Source: Acidovorax sp. NB1 (GTDB lineage Bacteria; Pseudomonadota; Gammaproteobacteria; Burkholderiales; Burkholderiaceae_C). Taken from it: DNA of 64,000 bases. The notes below the pieces were generated by a model. It was not told the origin of the DNA. It saw nothing but the letters and a program-made list of their open reading frames with translations, and searched no databases. Numbering within the stretch: position 1 is the first letter of the stretch; each line of letters starts with the position of its first letter. This document shows, piece by piece, positions 42,546-51,568 of the stretch. The stretch covers positions 62,001 through 126,000 of the forward strand of contig NZ_BJHU01000040.1 in assembly GCF_005405905.1 (NCBI RefSeq), written 5' to 3'. The translations under genes and the position numbers were made by a program.

Positions 42546-43739
42546 ATGAACCAATACCAATCCACCGGAGCGCCCGCAGCAAAGCCCACACACGCCAGCC
42601 CAGTCCGTGGTCTGGGGCGGCGCCAGGCCCTGGCCGCCATGGCCGCCCTGCCCTGGATGGGGCTGGCGGGCCGCGCCCATGCGCAGGATGGCGCGCTCAA
42701 GATTGCGCAGTCCACCGCCCTCACCGGCCCGCTGGGCGACCTGGGCTCGGCCATGCACCAGGGCGCCAAGGCGGCGTTTGCCGCCATCAATGCGCGCGGC
42801 GGCATCCACGGCAAGGCGATTGAACTGACCACGCTGGACGACGGCTATGACGTACCCAAGGCGCTGGCCAATGTGGAGCAGTTCCTGGCGGACCCGTCCA
42901 CCTTCGCGCTGTTCAACTGCATGGGCACCCCCATGATCGACGCCATGCTGCCCAAGGTGATCGAGAGCGGCATCCCGTTTTTTGCGCCCTTCACCGGCGC
43001 ACAGCTCAGCCGCACCAAGGCGCGCAGCGTGTTCAACATCCGCGCCAGCTATGCCGACGAGGCCGAGAAACTGGTGCAGCACCTGTCCACCATCGGCATC
43101 CAGCGCATTGGTATCGTCTACCAGAACAACGCCTTCGGCAAAGAGGTGTTCAGCGCGGCCAAGCAGTCCATGGACCGCCTCAAGCTGCCGCAGGCGCTTG
43201 CCGTGACGGTGGAGAACAACGCCTCGGACGCAGGCAGCGCCGCCACCAAGCTGGCGGGCGGCAACCTGGAGGCCATCGTGATCGGCCTGGCAGGCAAGCC
43301 CACACTGGAATTCGTCAAGGCCTTCCGCGCCATCCAGCGCGGTGTGACGCTGTATGCGCTGTCGGTCATGGGCACATCGGCCACCGTGAAGGCGCTGGGC
43401 GCAGATGCCACGGGCATGGCGATCTCGCAGGTGGTGCCCCTGCCCTCCAACGTGGTGATGCCCGTGGTGCGCGAGTTCCAGGCGGCCTGGAAGGCCTCGG
43501 GCGCAACGGCCGAGCCCTCGCACCTGGCGCTGGAGGGCTACATCAACGCCCGCGTGTTTGCCGAGGCCCTGCAGCGCGCAGGCCGCAACCCCACGCGCTC
43601 GGCCTTCATCGACGCGACCTGGAACCTCAAGAAATGGGACCTGGGCGGCTTCGAGATCAACGCCAGCGCCCCGGAGCGCAATGCCTCGCGTTTTGTGGAA
43701 CTGACACTGGTGGGACGCGATGGGCGCTTTATCCGCTGA
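42546..43739 (+). CDS. Branched-chain-type ABC transporter substrate-binding protein
   Basis: A 397-residue periplasmic binding protein of the Leu/Ile/Val (type I) family. A twin-arginine-like signal (GLGRRQALAAMAALPWMGLAGRAHA) precedes the mature DGALKIAQSTALTGPLGDLG. The central IGIVYQNNAFGKEVFSAAKQ and late YINARVFAEALQRAGRNPTR are family features. No permease or ATPase genes adjoin; it may feed the livGHMF-type transporter encoded at 48.6-53.9 kb, whose operon has the same upstream palindrome. The ATG at 42546 follows GAGGAG; the open frame upstream reads through the promoter and is not used. Confidence 0.9.
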   Translation: MNQYQSTGAPAAKPTHASPVRGLGRRQALAAMAALPWMGLAGRAHAQDGALKIAQSTALTGPLGDLGSAMHQGAKAAFAAINARGGIHGKAIELTTLDDGYDVPKALANVEQFLADPSTFALFNCMGTPMIDAMLPKVIESGIPFFAPFTGAQLSRTKARSVFNIRASYADEAEKLVQHLSTIGIQRIGIVYQNNAFGKEVFSAAKQSMDRLKLPQALAVTVENNASDAGSAATKLAGGNLEAIVIGLAGKPTLEFVKAFRAIQRGVTLYALSVMGTSATVKALGADATGMAISQVVPLPSNVVMPVVREFQAAWKASGATAEPSHLALEGYINARVFAEALQRAGRNPTRSAFIDATWNLKKWDLGGFEINASAPERNASRFVELTLVGRDGRFIR

Positions 43740-43784
43740 CCTGGCGAGCACGGGCGCAATGGCTGCGCGGCGCACGGAACGAAT

Positions 43785-43852
43785 GCTATTAGATAAATAG
43801 CACAAAAGGCTTACCCATCGCGCGGAGAGGCCGTTTTTTCTTCAAAACCCGG
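43785..43852 (+). repeat. Small palindromic element, copy 6
   Basis: GCTATTAGATAAATAGCACA, then CGCGCGGAGAGGCCGTTTTTTC, matches the family layout. Placed between the binding-protein gene and convergent gspB, where it may act as a terminator. Confidence 0.55.
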
Positions 43853-43874
43853 ACCCCACCAAAGCCCCAGCGGG

Positions 43875-44669
43875 CTACTGCGAGGCCAGCCCGTAGCGGT
43901 AGCCCTTGAACGACCAGATGGTGCGCCCAGGCTCGATCTTCTCCAGCAACAAACCCGGGCCGGCCGGGTCGCCCTCGTGCAGCACCTGGCCGTTGACGAT
44001 GGCCATGCGGTACGCCGGGTTGCCCGAGTAGGTGACGCCCGAAATCTTGAGTGACGGCAGCTGTGCGCGCACGGCCTCGGGCAGGTCGCCCTGGGCGAAC
44101 ACTGTGCCGGTGGCCGTGGCGGGCGCGGGTGCAGCGGCCGCCGGTTCGGGCAACCGCGCCGGGGCGGCGTCACGAGCAAGATCCCGCGCAGGGTCACGGG
44201 AGGGCTCGGACCGAGAGCGCGCAGACGGCTCGGTGCCCCGGGGGGCAGGCGCGGGCGGCGCTGCTTTCTCGCGCGGCGAAGGGGCTGCGCTGCGTTTTTC
44301 GGCTGCGCGGGGTTCGGGTGCAGGGGCCACCAGCGCAGGTGCGGGGGCTGGCACCGCTGCGGGCGCGGGCGCGGGCACAGGGGCGGCAGGGGCGGCCAGT
44401 GCAGGCACCGGCGCAGGGGTGGGCGCTGGGGCGGCGGCCACCACCACGGCGGGCGCCGGGGCCGGGCGCTGCATCACCCACCAGGTGCCCGCCACGGCCA
44501 CGGCAGCCACCGCCACACCGGTGCTGGCCATGAGCCAGGGCGACGCGGCGGGCCGCTCGGCCACAGGCGCCGCGCCGGGCACCGGCACCGCTTGTGAATG
44601 CAGCCCGGGCACTCCGCCCCGCCCCCGTTCGGCTTCCGCGCGCCGCAGCGCATCAAGGATGTAGGACAT
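43875..44669 (-). CDS. gspB: General secretion pathway protein B (GspB)
   Basis: A 264-residue protein of the type II secretion assembly pair GspA-GspB. The N-terminal cytoplasmic MSYILDALRRAEAERGRG is the family hallmark. One membrane helix follows (about 45-65), then a long Pro/Ala-rich periplasmic linker of about 110 residues. The C-terminal GspB domain (LPSLKISGVTYSGNPAYRMAIVNGQVLHEGD, ending WSFKGYRYGL) is complete. It starts five bases after the gspA stop. GspAB helps place the secretin in the outer membrane across peptidoglycan. No other type II secretion genes are in the window. Confidence 0.92.
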   Translation of the reverse strand: MSYILDALRRAEAERGRGGVPGLHSQAVPVPGAAPVAERPAASPWLMASTGVAVAAVAVAGTWWVMQRPAPAPAVVVAAAPAPTPAPVPALAAPAAPVPAPAPAAVPAPAPALVAPAPEPRAAEKRSAAPSPREKAAPPAPAPRGTEPSARSRSEPSRDPARDLARDAAPARLPEPAAAAPAPATATGTVFAQGDLPEAVRAQLPSLKISGVTYSGNPAYRMAIVNGQVLHEGDPAGPGLLLEKIEPGRTIWSFKGYRYGLASQ

Positions 44670-44674
44670 GGGGA

Positions 44675-46447
44675 TCAGGCTCCTGTGCGCAAGCGGGGTT
44701 CGCTCACGCCGTTGACGCGGTTGAGCAGCATGAGGGTCAGCGGACCGGCGCGTCCGTCGGGCGTGACGCCCTGGGCCAGCTGAAAGCGCTGGATACGCGC
44801 CTGGCGCGCCGCAGGTGTGGCGGCCCGTGTGCGCGCGCTTGCGCCCGGGCCTCCGGCAGCGGGCGTGGCCAGTTGTTTGTCGAGCCAGGCGGCACCGGCC
44901 GTGCTCTCGGCAATGTCGCCCTTGTCGGGCATGCCGATCGGGGCGCGCCACAGGGTGGCGATGTCGCCGCGCCACACCTGGGCCAGCTCGGCCACCGGCA
45001 CCTGCAGCGTGCGGCCCGCGCCTTCGAGCGTGGCGGTGTCGCCGTCCAGGCTGCGCAGCACGGCCGACACGGCGCTGTCGCCATCGTCCGAGGGGAACAG
45101 CGTGAGCAACACCGGCCGGTCAATCTGGCGCACCAGATTCAGGCCAGCGCGGCGGTTGCGGTAGCAGCGCAGCCCCTCGCGCGGCAGCGTGGCGCAGGCG
45201 TCGGTGCCCTCGGGCACGCTGGCGCCCCAGCGGGTGGCCAGGGCCTGCCAGGCCGGGCCATCACTCGCGGGCAACGCCGCCAGGAACTGCTGCAGGTCGG
45301 ACAAGGGCGCTGCCACCACCGGCGCTGCCAACGGGGCAGACGCGGCCGATGCAGCGGCCGTCGCCATGCCAGGCGCCGAGGCGGCGCTGGCTGCTGCCAT
45401 CGGGGGCTGTGCACGCGCACCCGCTACCCCGGCCACGCTCGCTGGTGATAGGGGTGCCGTGGCCGCCACCGGGGCGCCCGCGCTGCGGGCCGCCAGCAGA
45501 GGCCAGCCCCCCAGCGCCCAACCCCCAGCCGCCACCAGGGCAGCACCCGCCACAGCGCCCAGGCCCGCCACGGCCCAGCGGGGCAGCAAGGGGCGCGCCT
45601 GGCGTGCCGCTGCGGCCGATGCCGGGGCATCGAACACCTCGCGCGCGGCCCGGTTGACGATGGAGGCGCTCACCTCGCGCACCCCGGCAGCGTAGGCGCC
45701 CAGCAGCGCCCGGTCGCACAGCAGGTTGATGCGCCGGGGCACGCCGCGCGACAGCGCATGCACGCGTGCCATGGCGCGCTGGCTGAAAGGCATCGGCCCC
45801 TGCAGGCCCGCCACGGCCAGGCGGTGGGCGATGTATTGCTGGGTCTCGCGCGCGCTCAGCGCATCGAGGTGAAAACGCGCAATCACGCGCTGCGCGAGCT
45901 GCTCCAGCGCGGGGCTGGCCACCATGGTGCGCAGCTCGGGCTGGCCGATGAGGATGATCTGCAGCAGCTTGCGCTCGCTGGTCTCCAGGTTGGTGAGCAG
46001 GCGCAGTTGCTCCAGCACATTGGCCGAGAGGTTCTGCGCCTCGTCGATGATCAGCACGGTGTTGCGCCCGGCCCCATGCGCAGCCAGCAGCGAGGCATTG
46101 AGCGGGTCGATGTAGTCCTTCACCGTCTCCACACCGCCCGGCACCATGGGCTGGTGCGGCACGCCGAATTCGTCGCAGATGGAGCGCAGCAGCTCCCGCA
46201 CGGTGAGCTTGGGGTTGAAGATGTAGGCCACGTTGCAGTGCGCCGGGATCTGCTCCAGAAAGCAGCGGCACACCGTGGTCTTGCCCGCGCCGACCTCGCC
46301 CGTCAGCAGCACAAAACCGCCGCCTGCATCCAGCCCGTACAGCAGGTGCGCCAGGGCCTCGCGGTGGCGCTCGCTCATGAACAGGTAGCGGGGGTCCGGG
46401 GCGATGGAAAACGGGGGATGCTGGAGACCGAAAAACGGGGCGTACAT
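44675..46447 (-). CDS. gspA: GspA/ExeA-type secretion ATPase with peptidoglycan-binding domain
   Basis: A 590-residue inner-membrane protein. The cytoplasmic AAA+ domain (residues 1-270) begins MYAPFFGLQHPPFSIAPDPRYLF and has Walker A TGEVGAGKTT and Walker B VLIIDEAQNLS. A membrane helix lies near 300-320, then an Ala-rich linker, a domain at 380-500 (PAWQALATRWGA onward) and a C-terminal peptidoglycan-binding domain (IQRFQLAQGVTPDGRAGPLTLMLLN). It works with GspB in assembling the type II secretin through the cell wall. The ATG at 46447 is the canonical start. Divergent from the acyl-CoA ligase gene. Confidence 0.93.
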   Translation of the reverse strand: MYAPFFGLQHPPFSIAPDPRYLFMSERHREALAHLLYGLDAGGGFVLLTGEVGAGKTTVCRCFLEQIPAHCNVAYIFNPKLTVRELLRSICDEFGVPHQPMVPGGVETVKDYIDPLNASLLAAHGAGRNTVLIIDEAQNLSANVLEQLRLLTNLETSERKLLQIILIGQPELRTMVASPALEQLAQRVIARFHLDALSARETQQYIAHRLAVAGLQGPMPFSQRAMARVHALSRGVPRRINLLCDRALLGAYAAGVREVSASIVNRAAREVFDAPASAAAARQARPLLPRWAVAGLGAVAGAALVAAGGWALGGWPLLAARSAGAPVAATAPLSPASVAGVAGARAQPPMAAASAASAPGMATAAASAASAPLAAPVVAAPLSDLQQFLAALPASDGPAWQALATRWGASVPEGTDACATLPREGLRCYRNRRAGLNLVRQIDRPVLLTLFPSDDGDSAVSAVLRSLDGDTATLEGAGRTLQVPVAELAQVWRGDIATLWRAPIGMPDKGDIAESTAGAAWLDKQLATPAAGGPGASARTRAATPAARQARIQRFQLAQGVTPDGRAGPLTLMLLNRVNGVSEPRLRTGA

Positions 46448-46508
46448 GCCCCGGAGGATACCGCCCGCCCGCAGGCAGGGTTTTACCCACCAAGGAGTTA
46501 CCCCTAAA

Positions 46509-46526
46509 TTGTCGTCGGCAAGACAA
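46509..46526. promoter_or_regulatory. TTGTC-N8-GACAA palindrome, site 2
   Basis: TTGTCGTCGGCAAGACAA, 15 of 18 bases identical to site 1. A -10-like TAGCAT (46547-46552) again starts exactly 38 bases after the site start, supporting the same activation geometry for the ligase-liv operon. Confidence 0.6.
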
Positions 46527-46628
46527 GACGGCGTCAAAGTGGGTCCTAGCATTCCCCCATCGCGCAAACACAAGCCTGCGCCCCCGGCTGTCACCGGGCC
46601 GACACCTTCTCACTTTCAGGAAGCTGCA

Positions 46629-48575
46629 ATGTTGACCACGTTCCCGCAACTGCTGCTCAAGCACGCCGCCGAGCGCCCCACGGCCCCGGCCCTGCGCGAA
46701 AAAGAATATGGCATCTGGCAAACCCACAGCTGGGCCGACCTGGTGCGCCTGGTGGAGCAGGTGGCTGCCGGGCTGCACCAGGCCGGATTGCAGCGCGGCG
46801 AGCACATGGTGGTGATTGGCGCCAACCGCCCCCGCCTGTACGCCACCATGCTGGCCGCCCAGTCGCTGGGCGCCATCCCCGTGCCGCTGTACCAGGACGC
46901 GGTGGCGGCCGAATGCATCTTCCCGCTCAACAACGCCGAGGTGCGCTTTTGCCTGGTGGAAGACCAGGAGCAGGTGGACAAGATGCTCGAAATCCGCGAG
47001 CAGTGCCCGCAGATCTCCAACATCTTCTTTGACGACCCGCGCGGCCTGCGCAACTACCAGGAGCAGGGCCTGGCATCGCTGGATTCGCTGATCGAGGCTG
47101 GTGCCGCCTATGTCGCCAAGCACCCGCAGTGGTTCAAGGCCGAAGTGGCCAAGGCCCAACCCGGCGACGTGGCCGCGATGTTCTTCACCTCGGGCACCAC
47201 GGGCAACCCCAAGGGCGTGGTGCACACGCACAGCACGCTGCTGGACCGCGCCAGCGCGGGGGCAGAGTTCGACAAGCTCACCAGCAGCGAAGAAGTGCTG
47301 GCCTACCTGCCACCCGCCTGGATCGGCCAGAACATCTTCAGCTACGCGCAGTGGCTGGCCTGCGGGTACGTGGTCAACTGCCCCGAGTCCGCCAGCACCG
47401 TGACCATCGACCTGAAAGAAGTGGGCCCCACCTACTACTTTGCGCCGCCCCGCATTTTTGAAGGCCTGCTGACCAGCGTGATGATCCGCATGGAAGACGC
47501 AGGTGCCATCAAGCGCAAGATGTTCGAGGCCTGCATGGCAGTGGCCAAGCGAGTGGGCCCGGCCCTGATGGACGGCGAGCCTGTGGGCACCCTGGACCGC
47601 ATCAAGTACGCGCTGGGCAACCTGCTGGTGTACGGCCCGCTGCGCAACAACCTGGGGTTCAGCCGCGTGCGCGTGGCCTACACAGCGGGCGAGGCCATCG
47701 GGCCCGACCTGTTCACCTTCTACCGCTCCATCGGCATCAACCTCAAGCAGCTGTACGGCTCCACCGAGACCGCCGTGTTCGTCTGCCTGCAGCCCGACAA
47801 CCAGGCCCGCGCCGACACAGTGGGCGTGCCCATTCGCGGCGTGCAGATCAAGGTGGCCGACAACGGCGAGATCCTGGTCAAGTCGGCCGGGCTGCTCAAA
47901 GAGTATTACAAGAACCCCGCTGCCACGGCCGAGGTGCTGACGGCCGATGGCTGGTACCACACCAGCGATGCGGGCTTTCTGGACGCGCACGGCCACCTCA
48001 AGATCATCGACCGCGTCAAGGACGTGGGCCGCATCCTGGGCGGCGCCAACGACGGCGCCATGTTTGCGCCCAAGTACGTGGAGAACAAACTCAAGTTCTT
48101 CCCGCACATCAAGGAAGTCGTGGCCCTGGGCGACAAGCGCGAAAAGGTCTGCGTGATGGTCAACATCGACTTCGACGCCGTTGGCAACTGGGCCGAGCGC
48201 CGCAACCTGCCCTACGCAGGCTACACCGACCTGGCGCAAAAGCCCGAGGTGTATGAGCTGATCCGCGAGTGCATCGAGAAGGTGAACGCCGACCTGGCCA
48301 CCGACACCATGCTCGCGGGCAGCCAGGTGAGCCGTTTCCTGGTGCTGCACAAGGAACTGGACGCCGACGACGGCGAACTCACCCGCACCAACAAGGTCCG
48401 CCGGGGTTTCATCGCCGACAAGTACGGCGTGCTGGTGGACGCGCTGTATGCGGGCCGCACCGAGCAATACATCGAAACCCAGGTGAAGTTCGAGGACGGC
48501 CGCACGGGCAGCGTGAGCGCCACCCTGAAGCTGTCGGACACCAAGACCTACGCGCCCGTGAAGGCAGCCGCATGA
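46629..48575 (+). CDS. AMP-dependent acyl-CoA synthetase
   Basis: A 648-residue adenylate-forming ligase that activates a carboxylic acid to its CoA thioester. The P-loop TSGTTGNPKGV lies near residue 190, the A5 motif YGSTE near 377, and the A7 region TSDAGFLD near 440; the usual RxKD hinge appears as IIDRVKDVGRI. Length fits the long-chain/aromatic type. It is the first gene of an operon with a complete liv-type transporter, with a four-base overlap to the ATPase gene, so it probably activates the imported acid immediately. AGGA lies seven bases before the ATG at 46629. Substrate unknown; an aromatic or branched organic acid is likely. Confidence 0.92.
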   Translation: MLTTFPQLLLKHAAERPTAPALREKEYGIWQTHSWADLVRLVEQVAAGLHQAGLQRGEHMVVIGANRPRLYATMLAAQSLGAIPVPLYQDAVAAECIFPLNNAEVRFCLVEDQEQVDKMLEIREQCPQISNIFFDDPRGLRNYQEQGLASLDSLIEAGAAYVAKHPQWFKAEVAKAQPGDVAAMFFTSGTTGNPKGVVHTHSTLLDRASAGAEFDKLTSSEEVLAYLPPAWIGQNIFSYAQWLACGYVVNCPESASTVTIDLKEVGPTYYFAPPRIFEGLLTSVMIRMEDAGAIKRKMFEACMAVAKRVGPALMDGEPVGTLDRIKYALGNLLVYGPLRNNLGFSRVRVAYTAGEAIGPDLFTFYRSIGINLKQLYGSTETAVFVCLQPDNQARADTVGVPIRGVQIKVADNGEILVKSAGLLKEYYKNPAATAEVLTADGWYHTSDAGFLDAHGHLKIIDRVKDVGRILGGANDGAMFAPKYVENKLKFFPHIKEVVALGDKREKVCVMVNIDFDAVGNWAERRNLPYAGYTDLAQKPEVYELIRECIEKVNADLATDTMLAGSQVSRFLVLHKELDADDGELTRTNKVRRGFIADKYGVLVDALYAGRTEQYIETQVKFEDGRTGSVSATLKLSDTKTYAPVKAAA

Positions 48576-49396
48576 AGCCCGCGCTCTACCCGCTGGAGAA
48601 GCCCCCCACCATGACCACCAAGAAGATCGGCGACGTCATCCTCGACGTCAAGAACATCAGCCTCCGGTTTGGCGGGGTGAAGGCACTCACCGATATCTCT
48701 TTCAATGTGAAAGAGCACGAGATCCGCGCCATCATCGGTCCCAACGGCGCAGGCAAGAGCTCCATGCTCAACTGCATCAACGGCGTGTACACACCGTCCG
48801 AAGGCTCCATCACCTTCCGGGGCAAGACCTTTGACCACATGAACTCGCGCCAGGTGGCCGAGATGGGCGTGGCCCGCACGTTCCAGAACCTGGCGCTGTT
48901 CAAGGGCATGAGCGTGATCGACAACATCATGACCGGCCGCAACCTCAAGATCAAAAGCAACCTGCTGATGCAGGCGCTGCGCATCGGCCCGGCCGAGCGC
49001 GAGGAGATCCGCCACCGCGAATACGTCGAGCACATCATCGACTTCCTCGAAATCCAGGCCTACCGCAAGACCCCCGTGGGCCAGCTGCCCTACGGCCTGC
49101 AAAAGCGCGTGGACCTGGGCCGCGCCCTGGCCATGGAACCGCAGGTGCTGCTGCTGGACGAGCCGATGGCTGGCATGAACGTGGAAGAGAAGCAGGACAT
49201 GTGCCGCTTCATCCTGGACGTGAATGACGAGTTCGGCACGACCATCGTGCTCATCGAGCATGACATGGGCGTGGTGATGGACATCAGCGACCGCGTGGTG
49301 GTGCTGGACTACGGCAAGAAGATCGGCGACGGCAGCCCCGACGAAGTGCGCAGCAACGAAGACGTGATCAGTGCCTACCTCGGCACCTCGCACTGA
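48572..49396 (+). CDS. livG: Branched-chain-type ABC transporter ATP-binding protein (LivG)
   Basis: A 274-residue ATPase. Walker A GPNGAGKSS (near residue 48), LivG-specific VARTFQNLALFKGMSV, signature LPYGLQKRVDLGRALA and Walker B VLLLDEPMAGMN are present. The ATG at 48572 overlaps the ligase stop (ATGA); an internal ATG at 48611 is an alternative start that would remove 13 residues outside the fold. Forms the transporter with the LivF, LivH and LivM homologues downstream. The liv letters denote family, not proof of amino acid transport. Confidence 0.93.
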   Translation: MKPALYPLEKPPTMTTKKIGDVILDVKNISLRFGGVKALTDISFNVKEHEIRAIIGPNGAGKSSMLNCINGVYTPSEGSITFRGKTFDHMNSRQVAEMGVARTFQNLALFKGMSVIDNIMTGRNLKIKSNLLMQALRIGPAEREEIRHREYVEHIIDFLEIQAYRKTPVGQLPYGLQKRVDLGRALAMEPQVLLLDEPMAGMNVEEKQDMCRFILDVNDEFGTTIVLIEHDMGVVMDISDRVVVLDYGKKIGDGSPDEVRSNEDVISAYLGTSH

Positions 49397-49411
49397 TCAG
49401 GAGACGACAAC

Positions 49412-50341
49412 ATGGCATTCTTTCTCGAAACACTGATCGGCGGCCTCATGGCCGGCATGCTGTATTCACTGGTAGCGCTGGGTTTTGTGCTGATCTACAA
49501 AGCCTCGGGCGTGTTCAACTTTGCGCAGGGCGCGATGGTGCTGTTCGCAGCGCTGGCGATGGCCCGCTTTGCCGAGTGGATCCCCAAGTGGACGGGCATC
49601 AGCAGCCCCATCGTGGCCAACCTGGCGGCCTTTGTGATTGCAGGCGCCATCATGTTTGTGGTGGCCTGGCTGATTGAAAAACTGGTACTGCGCCACCTCG
49701 TGAACCAGGAAGGCGCCACGCTGCTCATGGCCACGCTGGGCATCACCTACTTCATGGAAGGCCTGGGCCAGACGCTGTTTGGCAGCGATATCTACAAGAT
49801 CGACGTGGGCATGCCCAAGGAGCCCATCTTCGCGCTGGAGTCCATGTTCCAGGGCGGCATCCTGATCAACAAGGAAGACGTGATCGCCGCAGCCATCGCC
49901 GCCGCACTGGTGGCGCTGCTGTCGGTGTTCTTCCAGAAGACATCCACCGGCCGCGCCCTGCGCGCCGTGGCCGACGACCACCAGGCGGCGCAATCCATCG
50001 GCATCCCGCTCAACCGCATCTGGGTGATCGTGTGGTGCGTGGCGGGTGTCGTGGCCCTGGTGGCCGGGATGATCTGGGGCAGCAAGCTGGGCGTGCAGTT
50101 CTCGCTGACCACCGTGGCGCTGCGCGCACTGCCGGTGGTGATCCTGGGCGGCCTCACCTCGGTGCCCGGCGCCATCATCGGTGGGCTGATCATCGGTGTG
50201 GGTGAAAAGCTCTCCGAGGTGTACCTGGGCCCGTTCGTGGGTGGGGGCATAGAGATCTGGTTTGCGTATGTGCTGGCGTTGGTTTTTCTCTTGTTCAGAC
50301 CGCAAGGTTTGTTCGGGGAGAAGATCATCGATCGCGTGTAA
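49412..50341 (+). CDS. livH: Branched-chain-type ABC transporter permease (LivH)
   Basis: A 309-residue permease with about eight membrane helices. LivH features: LIGGLMAGMLYSLVALGFVLIYK at the start, FNFAQGAMVLFAA, and the coupling region RALRAVADDHQAAQSIGIPLNRIW. A GGLTSVPGAIIGGLIIGVGE repeat precedes the C-terminus. It begins 15 bases after livG, behind AGGAG, and ends 25 bases before livM. Confidence 0.95.
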   Translation: MAFFLETLIGGLMAGMLYSLVALGFVLIYKASGVFNFAQGAMVLFAALAMARFAEWIPKWTGISSPIVANLAAFVIAGAIMFVVAWLIEKLVLRHLVNQEGATLLMATLGITYFMEGLGQTLFGSDIYKIDVGMPKEPIFALESMFQGGILINKEDVIAAAIAAALVALLSVFFQKTSTGRALRAVADDHQAAQSIGIPLNRIWVIVWCVAGVVALVAGMIWGSKLGVQFSLTTVALRALPVVILGGLTSVPGAIIGGLIIGVGEKLSEVYLGPFVGGGIEIWFAYVLALVFLLFRPQGLFGEKIIDRV

Positions 50342-50366
50342 CCCATAAAAACAACAGGAGACTTCC

Positions 50367-51443
50367 ATGCTCTACCGCGAAAACGGCCAGTTCAAGACGA
50401 GCTACCGCGCCGACCAGCAGATCTTCCCGATTGCGCAGGACCGCATTGCCATCGGCATCATCCTGGCCATCGCCTTCATCGCCGTGCCCATGCTGGCCAG
50501 CGACTACATCTTCCGCGCCATCCTGATTCCGTTCGTCATCATGGCGTTGGCGGCACTGGGGGTGAACATCCTGGTGGGCTATTGCGGGCAGATCTCGCTG
50601 GGCTCGGGCGCCTTCATGGCCGTGGGCGCCTACGGCGCCTACAACTTCTTCGTGCGCTTTCCGGGCATGCCGCTGATTCCGGCTTTGATCCTGGGCGGGC
50701 TGTGCGCCACGTTCTTCGGCATCCTGTTCGGGCTGCCCAGCCTGCGCGTCAAGGGGCTGTACCTGGCGGTGGCCACGCTGGCTGCGCAGTTCTTCAGCGA
50801 CTGGATGTTCCTGCGCATCAAGTGGTTCACCAACAACTCCGATTCGGGCTCGGTGTCGGTCAACAACCTGCAGGTGCTGGGCATGCCCATCGAAAGCGCC
50901 ACCAGCAAATACCTGTTCTGCCTGGCGTTGCTGGTCATCGTGGCCCTGCTGGCCAAGAACCTGGTGCGCGGCGCCATTGGCCGCGAGTGGATGGCCATCC
51001 GCGACATGGACGTGGCCGCGGCCGTGATCGGCATCCGCCCCATGTACGCCAAGCTCAGCGCGTTTGCCGTCAGCTCGTTCATCGTGGGCATGGCCGGTGC
51101 ACTGTGGGCCTTTGTGCACCTGGGCGCGTGGGAGCCAGCCGCCTTCTCGGTGGAGATTTCGTTCCGCCTGCTGTTCATGGTGATCATCGGCGGGCTGGGC
51201 TCGATCATGGGCGGCTTCTTCGGCGCGGCCTTCATCGTGGTGTTGCCCATCGTGCTCAACCAGTTCCTGCCCGCCTTCATGGGACTCTTTGGCATCGAGG
51301 TGTCCACGGCGGGCGTGTCGCATGCCGAACTGATGATCTTCGGTGCGCTGATCGTGTGGTTCCTGATCGTCGAGCCCCATGGCTTGGCCAAGCTCTGGTC
51401 CACCGCCAAGCAGAAGCTGCGCCTGTGGCCCTTCCCCCATTGA
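50367..51443 (+). CDS. livM: Branched-chain-type ABC transporter permease (LivM)
   Basis: A 358-residue permease with about nine membrane helices, starting near residue 28. Typical LivM segments are LVGYCGQISLGSGAFMAVGAYGAY, FGLPSLRVKGLYLAVATLA and the coupling loop GREWMAIRDMDVAAAVIGI. A late GGLGSIMGGFFGAAF repeats the channel-lining motif. AGGAGA precedes the ATG. Works with LivH as the membrane channel. Confidence 0.95.
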   Translation: MLYRENGQFKTSYRADQQIFPIAQDRIAIGIILAIAFIAVPMLASDYIFRAILIPFVIMALAALGVNILVGYCGQISLGSGAFMAVGAYGAYNFFVRFPGMPLIPALILGGLCATFFGILFGLPSLRVKGLYLAVATLAAQFFSDWMFLRIKWFTNNSDSGSVSVNNLQVLGMPIESATSKYLFCLALLVIVALLAKNLVRGAIGREWMAIRDMDVAAAVIGIRPMYAKLSAFAVSSFIVGMAGALWAFVHLGAWEPAAFSVEISFRLLFMVIIGGLGSIMGGFFGAAFIVVLPIVLNQFLPAFMGLFGIEVSTAGVSHAELMIFGALIVWFLIVEPHGLAKLWSTAKQKLRLWPFPH

Positions 51444-51568
51444 CCGGGCGGCATTGCAGGAAACCCCTTACTCGCAATTCCCGATTCGCCCCCGTCGCAT
51501 TGCCGCGTTAACTGTCCATCCGTCCTGTTTTTTCCGTGCTTCAACACATTCATTCAAAGGAGACATCC

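Noticed and set aside
45261-48467. A 1068-codon minus-strand frame opposite the acyl-CoA ligase and gspA
   Set aside because: Low-complexity His/Gly/Ala-rich translation typical of antisense frames; both overlapped genes have strong family matches.
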